64,000 nt of DNA, from contig OZ023262.1 of the NCBI GenBank assembly GCA_964006375.1, positions 195,859,907-195,923,906 on the forward strand. The letters are read 5' to 3'. The notes below the pieces were generated by a model that worked only from the letters and a program-made list of their open reading frames with translations, made no database searches and was not told the origin of the DNA. Positions 1 through 12,176 of this stretch are shown here, piece after piece. How positions within the stretch are numbered: the stretch's first letter is position 1; each line of letters begins with the position of its first letter. The stretch comes from Tillus elongatus. Its lineage: Eukaryota; Arthropoda; Insecta; Coleoptera; Cleridae. The position numbers and the translations under genes are program-made.

Positions 1-126
1 TAAAGGAAGGAAAATCCATGTTGCAATATATGTATCCCAGTTTGTACAGCTAAAAGAGAACATATAATAGAAAATACTGTAAAACGATTGAAATTTAAAA
101 AAGAACGCTAAATTCCCACAACTTAC

Positions 127-195
127 CTTTTTCATCTCAAGCAAATGAGGCATGTCTGGCCCTTGGGTGCAAATAACCGGTGACCTGGCATTATC
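127..195 (-). CDS. candidate internal exon, gene unknown
   Basis: A 69-base segment read on the minus strand is bounded by a pyrimidine-rich acceptor ending in ATCAG and by a strong donor (AAG then GTAAGT). It is open in the phase-0 frame and encodes 23 residues (DNARSPVICTQGPDMPHLLE followed by MKK). Its length is a multiple of three, as for a symmetrical internal exon. I do not recognise the protein and see no neighbouring exon in the window, so this rests on splice signals and an open frame alone. It could be chance. Confidence 0.35.
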
Positions 196-1106
196 CTGAT
201 TTCAAAAACAATATAGGAAACAAATAATATGTAATGGATTGCGAACTCGTGACAAATGCATTCTTTAACCACTCTAACACTAGGTAGACAGTGAAAAATG
301 CACAATTTCAGAAAGGAAACCTTGGAATGCATGAGTAATTAAAAAACCCGATGACAATGATATGTGTAGCATACAAAAAGCGATCTGGCACTGGTGGTAA
401 TGTAATATAACCCAAACTGCCGGGTCTGGATTATTCCTGTAAATCCCAGCACAATGGATTCATTGTTAAGGTTATGTCAAAGGTTAGGTATTGGAGGGGA
501 AGAGGTCTCATGGAACAGAACTGTACTGAGAAACTGTTTAAAAAGTGTGTAATGTATAAAGAAACCCTGAATGTCAATAACTGCAAACACAAGAGAATAA
601 AAGGTAAGAATAGTGTCCGCTTGCATGTAAAATACCAAACTCAATCTACTAGCAGTCGCTTTATCTAAAACTGTTCGGGAAGTTGTCTGCAAAATCACTG
701 TTATTAACATTAATAATAGTGTGTAACACATTTTAAGCAAAAGTCATGATGGGGATAAACAACAAACACCTGATTCCATGACTTTTGTAATCATAGTTTT
801 TTAGTTAGTTGTAGATGCCAAACTTCATCGATTGGGCTGAGTCAACTGTAAGATTTTCTGTTGGTCTGCCCTTTCTCGTTTTTCCAGATATTGTTCTACA
901 CACCCACATTAAAAAAATGTTGCATAGTACTTTCCTTTTTGTTTATTTGAACTATACAATGTTTCCATGTGAAACAGCCATATTTGCTATATCTGTTTTC
1001 TTTATTTAATTAATTCCAAGTTTGATGGTCGCTACATCTGAGAGCTCTGACTGTTAGAATAATATACTCATAACTTATGCCTTTGACAGAATTGATCACA
1101 ATATTG
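196..1106. other. no gene seen
   Basis: This is AT-rich sequence with only short open frames and no recognisable domain, RNA gene or repeat boundary. It may be intron if the exon at 127-195 is real. Confidence 0.4.
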
Positions 1107-1480
1107 CAGTGGCGGCTCGTCAGGTGACGCAGGCGAAGCACTGCTTCACCTATATTTTTCGGTTAAACTAAACTTTTTTATTCAAAGTCCACTATAATTT
1201 AAATTTTTTTCATTCTTTCAAATTTATTTGGTACAACCACATAAAAATGTCTTGTTACGTCGCGCCATACCCCCATGCCATGGCAACGGCACACACAGTG
1301 GTAGGTTGGGCCACAAAAGTGATGCAGCCTTCTGAGCCTGCTTCAAATCTTAGTTTCTGTTGTTTGTTTAGATTGAGTCGGATCGTCAGAGTCATATTTT
1401 TATTTTTACTATGGTGCCGTTAAATAATCTGATATTTCTTTTAGGGTGAAATTTGGTTTGGAAGGGTCGTTAAGGAGCTT
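1107..1480. other. possible end of a hAT-like element, otherwise unassigned
   Basis: The string CAGTGGCGGCTCGT near 1109 resembles hAT-type terminal repeats, which often start CAGNGGCGGCT. I found no matching inverted end in the window and no transposase, so the element, if real, is truncated. The rest has no coding feature. Confidence 0.25.
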
Positions 1481-2360
1481 TTTATTTCGCTCGCTGTTGA
1501 GGTGTTCTGCCATCTGAGCGAACTCGCTTGCCCGTTTTGGGACTCACAGAAATAGCAGCATATCTCCGGGTTTGTATGGACCTGGCAGCAGCCAGTGTTT
1601 GACGCAAGGCGGCATAATTTGGAGTCAGTTCCCGAGCAGCATCTAAGCGAGGTCGTATGCCTGTATTGAATCTCACAGTCGCAGGCCTCAACCTGCAGGT
1701 GTTATTTCACTCCCTAGGGACATAAGCCCCCCTCGGGGTTCTTCTAGACGCGACACCCGCGAGTGCTTAACCCAAGACCGTATCATATGGAATTTAGGTC
1801 CCAAGTAATAACATTCAAGAGAGGTCATTTGTCCGCTTCAAAATTAACAATGGAGATCTCAACCTCCAGGGGCTATTTCACTTACTAGAGATCCCAGCCT
1901 CCCTCCTGGTTTATCCGACCCGACACCCGCCAGTTTTTAATCCAAGGCGGTATACACATAGAGCTCTGCTATTAAATTCAGGCCGTATCATATGGAATTT
2001 AGCTCCCAAGTAACCTCTGAGGCAGGTCATTTGTCCGTTTCAAAACTCACAGTAGAGGTCTTAACCGCCAGGGGTTATTTCACTTCCTATAGATCCCTTC
2101 TGGTTTACATGTACCCGACACCCGCTAGTTTTTAACTCAATACGATATCACATGGAACACTGCTCTTGAAACCAAGGCTGTATCATATGGAATTTAGCTC
2201 CCAAGTAACATCCAAGAGAGGCGTTTGTCCGTTTCAAAACTCACAGTAGAGGTCTCAACCTCCAGGGGTTATTTCACTTCCTATAGATCTCAGCCTCCCC
2301 TCCAAGACGGATCACATGGAACTCTGCTCTCAATCAAGTTAGTCGCCTCTTATGGCAGTC
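1480..2360. repeat. GC-rich tandem array, unit about 170-190 bp
   Basis: At least three to four diverged units recur, marked by CGACACCCGC near 1750, 1925 and 2108. Each is followed by a TATCA(T/C)ATGGAA block and by a TCCGTTTCAAAACTCAC or closely related block. The array ends near 2338-2357 with TTAGTCGCCTCTTATGGCA. The same unit and a similar end motif recur at 61.5-62.9 kb. Short open frames inside it look incidental. The array may be part of a larger mobile element, since the unit is dispersed. Confidence 0.7.
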
Positions 2361-2579
2361 ACGAGATACCTTGGAGCTATTATTTTTTATTTCGTCCCCC
2401 TACACACAAACAATTTCACTTAAATTTATACAGATAAGTGACGCCATGCTGCTTAAACTTGATTCAAAAGCGCAACTTTAAACTCATAGCTTCCTCTTAT
2501 TTAATTTTTAAAGATTTTTTACACTGTTTTATCTTTTTTTTTATCAGAGTTACTAAATAACAAGAGGAAACTTGTCCAT

Positions 2580-3900
2580 TAAATTGGCTTAAAAATGGGT
2601 ACTTTTCCAGAAAGTTGGAAAACGGCTAGGATCATCCTAATATTAAAGGGTGGAGATTTCATTGATAACTATAGACCTATTGCTCTTTTATGTCTTTAGG
2701 CTATGTTTATTAGATCTCATATTATATCTGTAAGTTGTATGATATCACATTCTTAATTCATCAAATAAGATCAACCATTTCCAACTTTTTCTTGTTACGT
2801 CATGTAGCTTCTTTCTTATTCTTTGAGTCGGTATGACGTAATTTATACTGATCTCGCAAATGTGTTTCATCGACTCACCACTCGGTTTTGTTGATTAAGA
2901 TTTTTGTCACTGGTTTTTCTCACCCATTGATTTTTCTATTTAGATAATAGTTATTCAGTAGATTTATTTTGTATTTATCCAACTTATTTGTATGATGTGA
3001 TGTATAATTAATTTAGTAAATAAACAATAAATAACTAAATAATGATAATATTTCTGAAGTGGTGTAGATTCTGTTTGTTACATAACAACTTCAAGTGTTC
3101 CCCAGGATCTAACTTGGTACTGCTGCTTTATTGGTTCATCTATGACCGCTGCTTTATTTTAGCAACAAATCATCATCAGTTTTATGTGAATAATCTTAAA
3201 ATCTATCAGCGTGTAAATACTCATGAGGGCTGTGTTGAGCTTCAGAATGCCATACAGAATTAGTGATAGGTGTGTCATTGATAAACTGCATGTGAATATT
3301 TCAAAAGGATAACTTTGTGATAGGTGTGTCATTGATAAACTGCATGTGAATATTTCAAAAGGATAACTTTTTCACAAAATAGGCTGGTATTGATGATCTC
3401 TATCATATAAACTCTCTTTTAGTCTTCAGATGTGTTAGTGTGAAGCATCTGAGAGTTACATTCAATGCTAAGCTATCTTTTCATTTGCAGGTTGCAACAG
3501 GGGTAGTATGTGCACTACTTGGTTTTATAATTAGAAACTGCAGTAACACAACGGCTCTAAAAGCTCTTTTACTTTATCAGGTTAAAGCTGGAATATGGTT
3601 CACTTATCTTTTATTACAATAATCCGATATCCAGCATGGAAGCAGTGCAGAGAGATTTCTAAAATTCCTGAGATTTAGAAGCTGGGATGTATCCTTCTAG
3701 GGGGTTCAACTGTTCTATGCTACTGCAGCTTTGTGATATGGCTAGTTTGGAATTATACAGGGGACTGACTTCAGTGATGTTATATAAACTGTTGCATAAT
3801 CTGTTGATTGTTTGAAACTTCTGAGTCGCTTTAGTGTTTTCATGCCCCGTTTGAGTTCTAGAGCTTCTGATATTTGCCAGCAACTAGAACTAGTTTACTT
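2580..3900 (+). pseudogene. decayed jockey-like LINE reverse transcriptase
   Basis: Several broken frames spell pieces of a LINE reverse transcriptase in the correct order. Near 2600 there is a FPESWKTARIILILKGG...NYRPIALL block (RT finger region). Near 2830-2960 there is a decayed YDVIYTDLANVFH segment where the first catalytic Asp block lies. Near 3440-3900 there is the thumb/C-terminal part, including VKHLRVTFNAKLSFHLQ, LLGFIIRNCSN and ERFLKFLRFRSW. The YADD centre is missing and many stops and shifts separate the pieces, so it cannot be functional. A 54-bp tandem duplication lies inside it. Assignment to the jockey group is by overall motif style and is tentative. Confidence 0.65.
3263..3370. 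repeat. two-copy 54-bp tandem duplication
   Basis: The segment beginning GTGATAGGTGTGTCATTGAT at 3263 is repeated essentially unchanged from 3317. The near identity implies a recent local duplication inside an older LINE remnant. Confidence 0.85.
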
Positions 3901-4165
3901 ACCAACTCACCATTTCATGCAGTGTGGCAAAATTTTAAATTGGTGAGTCGTGTCTGATAAACGTTATGAATTTGAATGTATTTTTTGCTATTTTCATTTG
4001 TTTACCTTTTATTTAATTTATTTTTACATTTAGATTGTTCATATTCTATATTTTCTTACTTGTTGTGTCTGTTTTCTTACGTATGTATATTTTTATTTTA
4101 CTGTACACCATATATGTATATTCTTGTCCTATAAATAAGGGTGTATACCTAAATGGCTTGGCTAA

Positions 4166-4168
<3 letters not shown>

Positions 4169-4196
<28 letters not shown>
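4169..4196. repeat. (ATT)n microsatellite
   Basis: About nine uninterrupted ATT/TTA units lie just upstream of a TACACAG acceptor-like site and the ARL6IP4 start codon. It may be part of the polypyrimidine tract of an intron lying in the 5' UTR. Confidence 0.8.
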
Positions 4197-4198
<2 letters not shown>

Positions 4199-4205
4199 CA
4201 CAGAT

Positions 4206-4723
4206 ATGGGTCATCATAAAAAACACCGCAAACATTCAAGAGACACTTCTAGTGACTCAGAAAAGGAAAAGAAAAGGAAGAGAAAGAAAATGGAAAACAG
4301 TGATGATTCTGACTCCACTTCAGATGACGACAGAAAAACTAAGAAAAAGAAGGTAGTAAAAAGAAAGCATAAACATAAAAAAACATCTGATACATCTGAT
4401 ACATCATCCTCGTCATCATCATCCTCATCAGATTCATCAGAAGGTGAAAGAAAAAGGAGGAAAGAAAGGAAAAGGCTGAAGAAACTGAAAAAGAAGATGA
4501 AGAAAAAGCTTAAAGAAGAAAGGAAGAAATTAAAAGAATCACGGAAACAGAAAATTGAAGTTCTGCTAAAGCTCAAAAACAAAAAGGAAGACAAATCTTC
4601 ATCTGATATTCCACTTAGTTTGATGGATAAGTCTAAGTCCAGGGCGCCAATGACAAAAGAGGAATGGGAGAAACAACAGAATGTTGTAAAGAGGGTTTAT
4701 GATGAAAGTACAGGTAGACATAG
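4206..4723 (+). CDS. ARL6IP4: ARL6IP4 (SR-25) homologue, coding exon 1
   Basis: This exon encodes about 172 residues of a very basic, serine-rich protein. Lys/Arg-rich stretches surround an Asp/Ser tract and a run of serines around residues 65-80. The conserved C-terminal block then begins: PLSLMDKSKSRAPMTKEEWE, continuing to STGRHR. That block is diagnostic of ARL6IP4, a nuclear SR-related protein linked to splicing control. I chose ATG 4206 because MGHHKKHRKH follows a CAG acceptor-like site at 4201-4203; the open frame runs upstream to 4035 but that part looks like intron or UTR. The exon ends in AG with donor GTATGT at 4724. The split Arg codon joins exon 2 at 12437 in frame. Total predicted length is 216 residues. 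Confidence 0.88.
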
Positions 4724-4879
4724 GTATGTAAGTTCAATGTATTAACATATTTTTTGCACAGCTTACTTGCTTTCACTATGCGTAAATGTACTTTCATTGG
4801 CTTATCTTGTTTACTTGACATACATATTTGTAGCAGTAAAGAGTTCCAATTATGGACTGGTAAACTCCCTTTTTTCCAG

Positions 4880-5200
4880 AATTGTTCTTGTCACCATTCT
4901 GGCAAAATTGCTTACTTTTTGCACCTTCATTGACTTCCTTGCATAGCTGTTTCCATTAGTCTCCTTTTTACCTCTTTGGCTGCTTTGTTGTACTCTGTGA
5001 GTTTTGCTTCATAGGTATCCCAGATTTTTGATGGTTTTGGTCCTATTAAATAGGTTTACCACCAGTGCATTTAGACTTTCAAGCTGTTCATCTCAGCAGA
5101 CCGTTTTGCTCTTTACATTCCATGATTAATTTTGTTTCATAAGCGACTTTTATTGCCTTAGTTATTTGTTACACTGCCACGTAGATGCCTTCTATTTCTC
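4880..5200 (-). pseudogene. decayed LINE ORF2 linker (between EN and RT)
   Basis: Read on the minus strand, broken frames give pieces such as KREIEGIYVAV, ITKAIKVAYETK, LFNRTKTIK and AKLTEYNKAAKEVKRR. These match the order and style of the linker between endonuclease and reverse transcriptase in I/R1-like LINEs, including the one at 27.7-28.2 kb in this window. Stops and shifts are frequent. Assignment is by resemblance only. Confidence 0.45.
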
Positions 5201-5472
5201 TTTTGGGAGCAGTGCCCCTAGAAGAGACACCTTTGTGTATATGTCATCCAGCCTTTCTCCATCTTCGTGTGGAACGTAAACCGTGCACAAGAGCTACCCT
5301 GGTACCCCTCCAGTGCCTTGGGGCTGCTATGGCCGGAGCAAGGAACCGATTATCTAGAGCCACTCTGCACTTGCTGCATCAGTACACCACAGGACCATAT
5401 ATCCTGACCTGTGTGTGCATAAGTATACTTGGAGAACCCAAATCACCACAACACATCTTTTTAAAGACCTGA
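5185..5472 (+). pseudogene. possible C-terminal LINE fragment
   Basis: A 95-codon open frame contains RNRLSRATLHLLHQYTTGP followed by a cysteine and, later, SPQHIF. This faintly recalls the cysteine/histidine tail after RNase H in I-like LINEs (a TG-rich segment, then a zinc knuckle ending in EHILC). Key cysteines are not all visible. The region between here and 6070 holds no clear gene. Confidence 0.3.
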
Positions 5473-6069
5473 CGATCGTTTCACTAACAAAGTTAAATAA
5501 AAATGTGCTGTGGTGATTTGGATTCTACAAGTGTACTTATGAGTGGTCATCACAGGTTCCAATCTTCACTTAGTGTGTGTGCATTTAACAAGTCACAGTT
5601 GAGATCCTTCCAGAAATATTTTCTACAGTGCTTGTGTGATATAACATTGAAGAACCTTTAGTTTTTCCAGCTCCATCATGGCACTTGGAAAATAGTATTC
5701 AATAATAGCCAGGATATTCCTTCTAGTTTGGCCGTTTTTACTTTGTGTTGTGAACGCTGTGGTCTAGCTATCTCTTGGCGTGGTCTTTTTTTGGCATATT
5801 TGTTGCCTTCTTTGTTCGCAGTCTGTGTATCTTTCGCCCTTTGTTTAGCCTGTTCGGAATCTGTGGACTTTGTCTCGCCGGTTTAAAACCTGATTAGGTT
5901 GTCCCTGTAGCTTCTTTTTCAAGGCCTCTGATAGCCGGGTGTTACGCACCTCTTCATCAGTCATTTTTTAAATTTTGTCTAGCAAATTTACTCAAATATT
6001 AGTCTTTGGTGCTATTGATGTGCCTGGCTGTTCTGCTCGAACTACATATTTTCAGTAATTCCCTTCTTG

Positions 6070-6558
6070 TTATTGAAACCATAGGTTTTTAAATATGTTT
6101 TTTCCATATTCTTTTTTTACGAATTCCAAACAGTACATTTGAACCGGCAATAAGTTTTTTAAATACATTGTGAATCTTTGCATCCAATGTATGTTCCTGA
6201 GTTTTTCTGGAATGGTCTCAAATGATTTTGTTCTCTTCGTAATCACAATGTTGAATTTTATATCGGTTCTTGATGCTTTTACACATGGACCCGCCCATTG
6301 TTTTATTGAATACATATGTAGTGGTTCACTACATCTTACCACTTTAGTGTTCGTTTTTATCTTATTATTTGATATTTTACACATTATTTTACATTCTTCC
6401 AGCTTTATAAGGTTATGAACTTGTAAAATGTTAAACGTTTTATACAAACATCTGGTGGGATAAAACCAGTTTAAACCATATAATATTTTTAGTACCCTGT
6501 TTTGTGTTTTCTGCAGTTGTAATCTCACTGTCGGTGCAAAAGCCCAGCTAACCATCAT
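6070..6558 (-). pseudogene. LINE reverse transcriptase, C-terminal fragment
   Basis: A 162-codon open frame on the minus strand encodes the region after the RT catalytic core of a CR1/L2- or jockey-like LINE. It contains LQLQKTQNRVLKILYGLNWF, then YPTRCLYKTFNILQVHNL and a C-terminal tail ending NIFKNLWFQ before a stop. No catalytic motif is present and no upstream RT remains, so this is a 5'-truncated copy. The open frame suggests it is younger than the remnant at 2.6-3.9 kb. It lies in the ARL6IP4 intron. Confidence 0.6.
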
Positions 6559-6819
6559 ATATCTGTGTGCTTCTATTTGAATGAGTCATATATTAAACTC
6601 TTTAATCTCCCCGTTAAATAATATTCACACCTTCTAAAGGCTCCAGTAAGAGTAGATATCTATAGTTATTTACTGATTTTATCTTTTCTTTTTACATCAT
6701 TATTCATCTTTTATGCATTTATCTTTTTTGCAAACATTACATGCACTGTACCACCTAAGCCTATTTTCAAGTGTTTACTTAATATATATCTAAGTTCTCA
6801 TTGAGCATTTTTAGCGAAA

Positions 6820-7330
<511 letters not shown>

Positions 7331-7950
7331 AGTAACAATGTTTAGAGTTTTTTCCAAATTAAAAATAAAATCCCAGAGACATGCGTTGAAACGTCTTAGT
7401 GGTTAAAGTCCAATGCCTGACAGACAGAGTAGTTAACTGCCACGCATAGATTGATTCATACAACAGGTATAAACCATACATCAACGGTAACCAAACTAAC
7501 TATATACCAGGCAGAAAACATACTACGCGAACCAACAATCGTGAAATCTGGTCTGCAATTATGGAAAATTACAGACGACATGAAATTAAAAATTTGCCAA
7601 GTGATTGTTATTTAACTAGGGGATTCAATCAATTATTAAAATACACTATATTTGTAGCTTTATTAACGGCCCCAAATACAGTTTTAGCACAGCATAGGTA
7701 TATTATGCCGTCGCATAATATAGCAGAAATGTAAACAAAATCAAGCCAAGTCTCTATAAAAATGATTCTAAAATAGTTTCTTTTATCTTTAAACTGAAAC
7801 ATAAGACTTCATATGAGACCGAAACAGTCGTGGGATGTGTTTCAATGGTAATTCTACTAATTCTGCAATTAATTGTTACATATACTTTGAATATAATATC
7901 CCAGGCATGAAGTCGATCTAAAGTATCACGCAAATAAAACGTTAGTGGAC
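7331..7950. other. no gene seen
   Basis: AT-rich intronic sequence of the ARL6IP4 gene. I see no coding frame, RNA gene or clear repeat boundary. Confidence 0.5.
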
Positions 7951-7952
7951 AT

Positions 7953-8040
7953 GTGCCTAGATGGCGTAGTGGGCATCGTTCTTGCCTCCTAAGCATAATG
8001 TTACATGATCGAATCCAGCTCAATGAATGTATGTTTGTTT
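7953..8040 (+). mobile_element. tRNA-derived SINE head
   Basis: A tRNA-like head carries an A-box-like segment (TGGCGTAGTGGG) and a B-box-like segment (GATCGAATCC near 8008-8017) at normal spacing, with GCCTCCTAAGC in the anticodon-arm position. The acceptor stem does not close and AT-rich sequence follows, so I read it as a SINE and not a working tRNA gene. Confidence 0.55.
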
Positions 8041-9451
8041 TTAATCTTTTATATTGACATTTGGAGAAACAATAGTGCACAGATTTCATGTGTTTTGAAC
8101 AAGATCTCACGTTTATTTAAAACGCCTAAATAAGTTTGTCACCTTTGAATCTTAAATTATAATTTTGTTATTGTTGATATTGAAAAAAACATTTTGATTA
8201 GGTTGACTAAAACGAAATCATACTGGTGATTAATAGGGAAAAATAACTGCTACGTTTATAATTTGGCAGATACTTTAATTTTCTAAATATAAATTAAGTT
8301 TCTTTCTGGAAATCTTCTGTATAACTTTAATGAAATTTGTAATACAAGTTTCTTTTAAAGAGACTTTCAGTATCTACTGATATAGCAAAATATAGTTCTT
8401 TAGCTTCATAGAAAATTGAGTTTTTGGCATTTTTCTCAAAAGGAGTTAGAACACAAGATTTTTTTGATAATAGAAAGATATCGATGGTAACACTTTCGAA
8501 AGAATTCTTCAAATGTGCGCGTACTAGGACCTCTAAAATCGATCTTCAAGGTCTGTGTAAGTGTAAAGTATTAACTTTACTAATATGCCATATAATAATA
8601 GTGTACAATTATTATGAAAATTCGCTACTATAACGCACGTGCTGCGTCCCGAAATTTTTCCAATTAATCTTGAGAGTCATCGAAATACAACAGCAGTGAC
8701 ATCTGCAAAAGTTATGTATAACCTGTCTCAAACACAAAAACACTTACATCATAAATCGACAACTAATCAAAGACAATCAAGAATCAACCTATTTGTCAGT
8801 GTGCGTGTCAAAGATAGAAGTTATAAAATCTGTCTTTCAAATCAACGACATGCGAGCCGTTCTTAGTGTCATGCGTTAGAAAGAAAAAACTATTGAAAAT
8901 AATTATTAGCTTGTGCTATAAATTTAGTTCAGTGGCTTCAGAGGGCGTTGACATTAGTTTTGTCTCGAGTTTTGTTGTGTTTAGTATTTTATTCAAGTTG
9001 CTTAGGAATATATGCTATAATATTATTATTATATTGTGTTCGTGTATTTCTGGTCTATTTGTTGTCATATTAGTCAGTTAATATTTGCATATTGTCATCG
9101 TTGATTTTACAAAACATTAATTAACCTCAAACATGCCAGAAGGAAATATTCTTAAATGTCAAATAAGGTAGTTTGTGTTTCGTTTAATAGAATATTTTCA
9201 ATGCGAATAGGATAATGGTGAACCTATATTACCTGTGATGTCCATACATGAGGTAAATAATAATCTTTATTTAAGATTTTTACAAATTATTGCAAACATT
9301 TTAGCGTGTTTTCTTTGCATTGGGCATTTATTTTGATAGTTTAGTTTAGAACATGAAATGAAGTTGTGTTAACTGCAAGCACAAGCTTATGCTTATTTGT
9401 GGAACATACTGTAAAATTTGAATCAATAAGACATACTATACTATACTATAT

Positions 9452-9453
<2 letters not shown>
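8041..9453. other. intronic AT-rich sequence with one short repeat
   Basis: The only recognised item is a copy of the GCAAGTGCGTTATGGTAG inverted-repeat end, on the minus strand near 8605-8648 (CGCTACTATAACGCACGTGC). No protein or RNA gene is supported. An ATG followed by a short frame and a GTAGTT at about 9133-9170 is too weak to call an exon. Confidence 0.45.
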
Positions 9454-9543
<90 letters not shown>

Positions 9544-9690
9544 CATAAAAATCGAAACTGACCCTGGATATGGGTTCTAGGGGCCCAAATTTGCGCTCAT
9601 TTGCAAATTTTTTTTAAGTCTCACCATCGATACCTCTCTATTAGTGAATTTTTTAAAATAAAAATTCACTAAAAGGTATCTTATACAGGT
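9454..9690 (+). repeat. (TA)n-core dispersed family, copy B (partial)
   Basis: A (TA)n tract (9454-9542) is followed by the family block AAATCGAAACTGACCCTGG, GGTTCTAGGGGCCC and GCGCTCATTTG. The terminal hairpin TTAGTGAATTTTTTAAAATA and ATTCACTAA ends near 9676. The other half of the family is missing. Confidence 0.8.
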
Positions 9691-10285
9691 CCAGCTGAGG
9701 TTTTTTTTTTGCATTTTCCGCTCATATTTCCTTTTTATCTTTTTCCCTGCCCAGCACTCCTATTCACTCCTGATCCCGTAACTTTATTGGGGTTGTGCTT
9801 CTAGGGGAGTTATAAGTGTGTTTCTCCTAAAATGTTTCGAAACGCTGCCGGTCCCGGAAACTGCAAATTTACCCTTGATACAATTCTCCATGCCTGGAAT
9901 TTTTTTTTCGGACTTAGAATGAAGTTATTAAAAAAATTATGTTGTTTTCAATTTGTTTTATTTTCAATTATCGAATATACGAAATGCTATATTTCAATAA
10001 ACAGTAAGTATGTGTTCTTGGCTTGTTTATGAACTTTATTTTCAACTAAGATTATCGAAAGATTGTCCTTATGATCAACTTGAATCGATGCCATTGAATT
10101 CGATGTTAATTTAATTGAGTATCATGTGGCAAATGATGTAACTGCTTTTACGTTTGAGACAGGGTATACATAATTAAGCAGTCGCTATATTTTTTACTAT
10201 TGCATTTCCATGCATTTCTTATTTATATATCTTAATTTCTGTTTGCACTTAAACTTAAAACATTTAGAAAATATACCAAAAGAAA
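9691..10285. other. no gene seen
   Basis: AT-rich intron of the ARL6IP4 gene without a supported feature. Confidence 0.5.
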
Positions 10286-11555
10286 AAATTCTGGACGCAG
10301 CAAGTGCGTTATGGTAGTGAATTTTCATAAAAATGTTTTTAATAACAAATATGTGTTTTTTAAGAAAGCAGGCATCAAATTTGGTTACCAGTATAATCTA
10401 TATATTAGAAACAATGTGCCATGTTTCATCAAAATAACTTTATTGTGTGAAAATGTACAAAATTTTCCAAAAGTAAACTTAAAGTGTTCCCGAAAAAACA
10501 GGTTTCTTGGTCAACCTTATGGGTTAATAGCAAATTGAGCTGTTCAAATATGAAACATTTGATCAAAATTCGCTACCATAACGCACTTGCTGCGTCTATA
10601 ATTTCTTTTCTTACAAACATGCATTATATCTCGATGGAAAATGCAAAAATGCAATAACATAAGGCGTGTTTGATTAAAAAAAAAAGGAAATTTGTATCAC
10701 CAATGACTTATGGGCCACCCTGTGATTGTAGAAATATTATTTTAAGATGTAGCTCAAGACACCCTATAATTAATATATACAAATTTTTTTCATATCTTAT
10801 ATAATAACGGATATATTGAGCTTTATTGATTTTTTACGAAAATTCGACAAAAATTATATACCATTAAACGATAAACTCTATAGCTAAGGCTACTGCCAAG
10901 CATCAGAGAAAGGGTCTATTTGAAATGAATTTTCTGCAAATATTTTAGTAAAATGAAGGACAATGACGGTTGAAATTAAGACTTTAGGGTTTGTAAAACA
11001 TTCTTCTTGAGACATTTTATTTATATAGCCCGTATTAGATTCAAGTTATTTGCCTAAATGTTGCCAATTTTGACATTTTAAATAGCCACTTTGACGTTTT
11101 GAGGAAAACCCCAATTTATTTTTCTTAAAATGTCTATAACTTTTTTGTCTTTTGACTTACATAGCTAAATTTTGGTAGGTAGCTTACTTATAAGGATATA
11201 AACCAGCGTACCAAATTTGGTTGCCTAAACATTGCCAATTTTGACGTTTTGAGGAAAACTCAATTTTTTTAACTGCCCATAACTTTTTTGTCTTTAAACT
11301 TAGAGACCTAAGTTTGGGTACATGATTTACCTTTTATAACGTAAATATGTGTACCAAATTTGGTTGCCCTTACTTTGTTAATTTCGGAGATATAAATTTT
11401 TTTCGAAAGAAAACACAAAATTTTCCGGGAAAACGTAGGCAGATTTTCCTGCTTAACGAACTCATCCAAGCCATTTGCAAAAGGAATTTTTTCACCAAAT
11501 TTAATCAAAATCGGCCCATTATTTTTTGAGTTATCGGTGCGATACAAATATAAAT

Positions 11556-11653
<98 letters not shown>

Positions 11654-11790
11654 ATATAAAAATTGAAACTGACCCCGGATATGTTTTCTGGGGGGCCTAA
11701 TTAGCGCTCATTTGAAGAAATTTTTTCAAAATTCAAAAGTCGGGATCTCCAAATTAGTGAATTTTTTTAAAGAAAATTCACTAAAAGAAT
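10286..11790 (+). repeat. (TA)n-core dispersed family, longest plus-strand copy (C)
   Basis: This copy aligns by eye over about 1.5 kb with the minus-strand copy at 53.64-54.97 kb. The order is: an inverted-repeat module whose ends read GACGCAGCAAGTGCGTTATG (10291) and CGCACTTGCTGCGTC (near 10596); the block ACTTATGGGCCACCCTGTGA; repeated AACTTTTTTGTCTTT blocks; ATCGGCCCATTATTTTTTGA and GTTATCGGTGCGATAC; (TA)n at about 11558-11650; AAATTGAAACTGACCCCGG; and a terminal hairpin TTAGTGAATTTTTTT...AAATTCACTAA ending near 11785. I see no coding frame. The element could be a non-autonomous DNA transposon or Helitron relative; the class is unresolved. Confidence 0.8.
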
Positions 11791-11794
11791 CAAA

Positions 11795-12174
11795 ATTTTA
11801 TCCAAACAAAGAAATAGCATAATTTTCAAAGCTACATGTTTTAAAAATTACATGTTACATTGTTCAGTTATAAGTACAGGACTTTGCACCTGGTGATGCA
11901 CCAGCTACAACCACATCAGTTGAGGTGTTGCAGCGCATGCAGCATAACACCCCATATTAACGAAAGGTTCCCTTATCATCAATTTGAATAGATGCCACTG
12001 ATTTAATTGAGGCTCACATGGCATATGACGTAACTTCTTTTGTGTTTGAGACAGACTATATGTAGCTTTTAATAGATAACTTTTGCTGATGACAGTGCTG
12101 TTGTATTCGCATGACTATAAATAATATCTGGAGAAATAAATTTCACTGATATGAGATTAATAGAAACTATTCTA
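11795..12174. other. no gene seen
   Basis: AT-rich intronic sequence with no supported feature. Confidence 0.5.
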
Positions 12175-12176
12175 TA

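Noticed and set aside
4035..4205. N-terminal extension of the ARL6IP4 frame
   Set aside because: Low-complexity hydrophobic translation of AT-rich sequence and an (ATT)n tract upstream of an acceptor-like site; the conserved protein starts at MGHHKK.
4214..4594. 126-codon minus-strand frame, Ser/Phe/Leu-rich
   Set aside because: Mirror image of the Lys/Ser codons of the ARL6IP4 exon.
7953..8021. tRNA gene
   Set aside because: A- and B-box-like segments are present but no closed acceptor stem; fits a SINE head. Same for 32079 and 43088.
9133..9170. Short 5' coding exon starting MPEGNILKCQI with a GT after AG
   Set aside because: Only 12 codons, weak donor, no partner exon, and repeat-rich surroundings.
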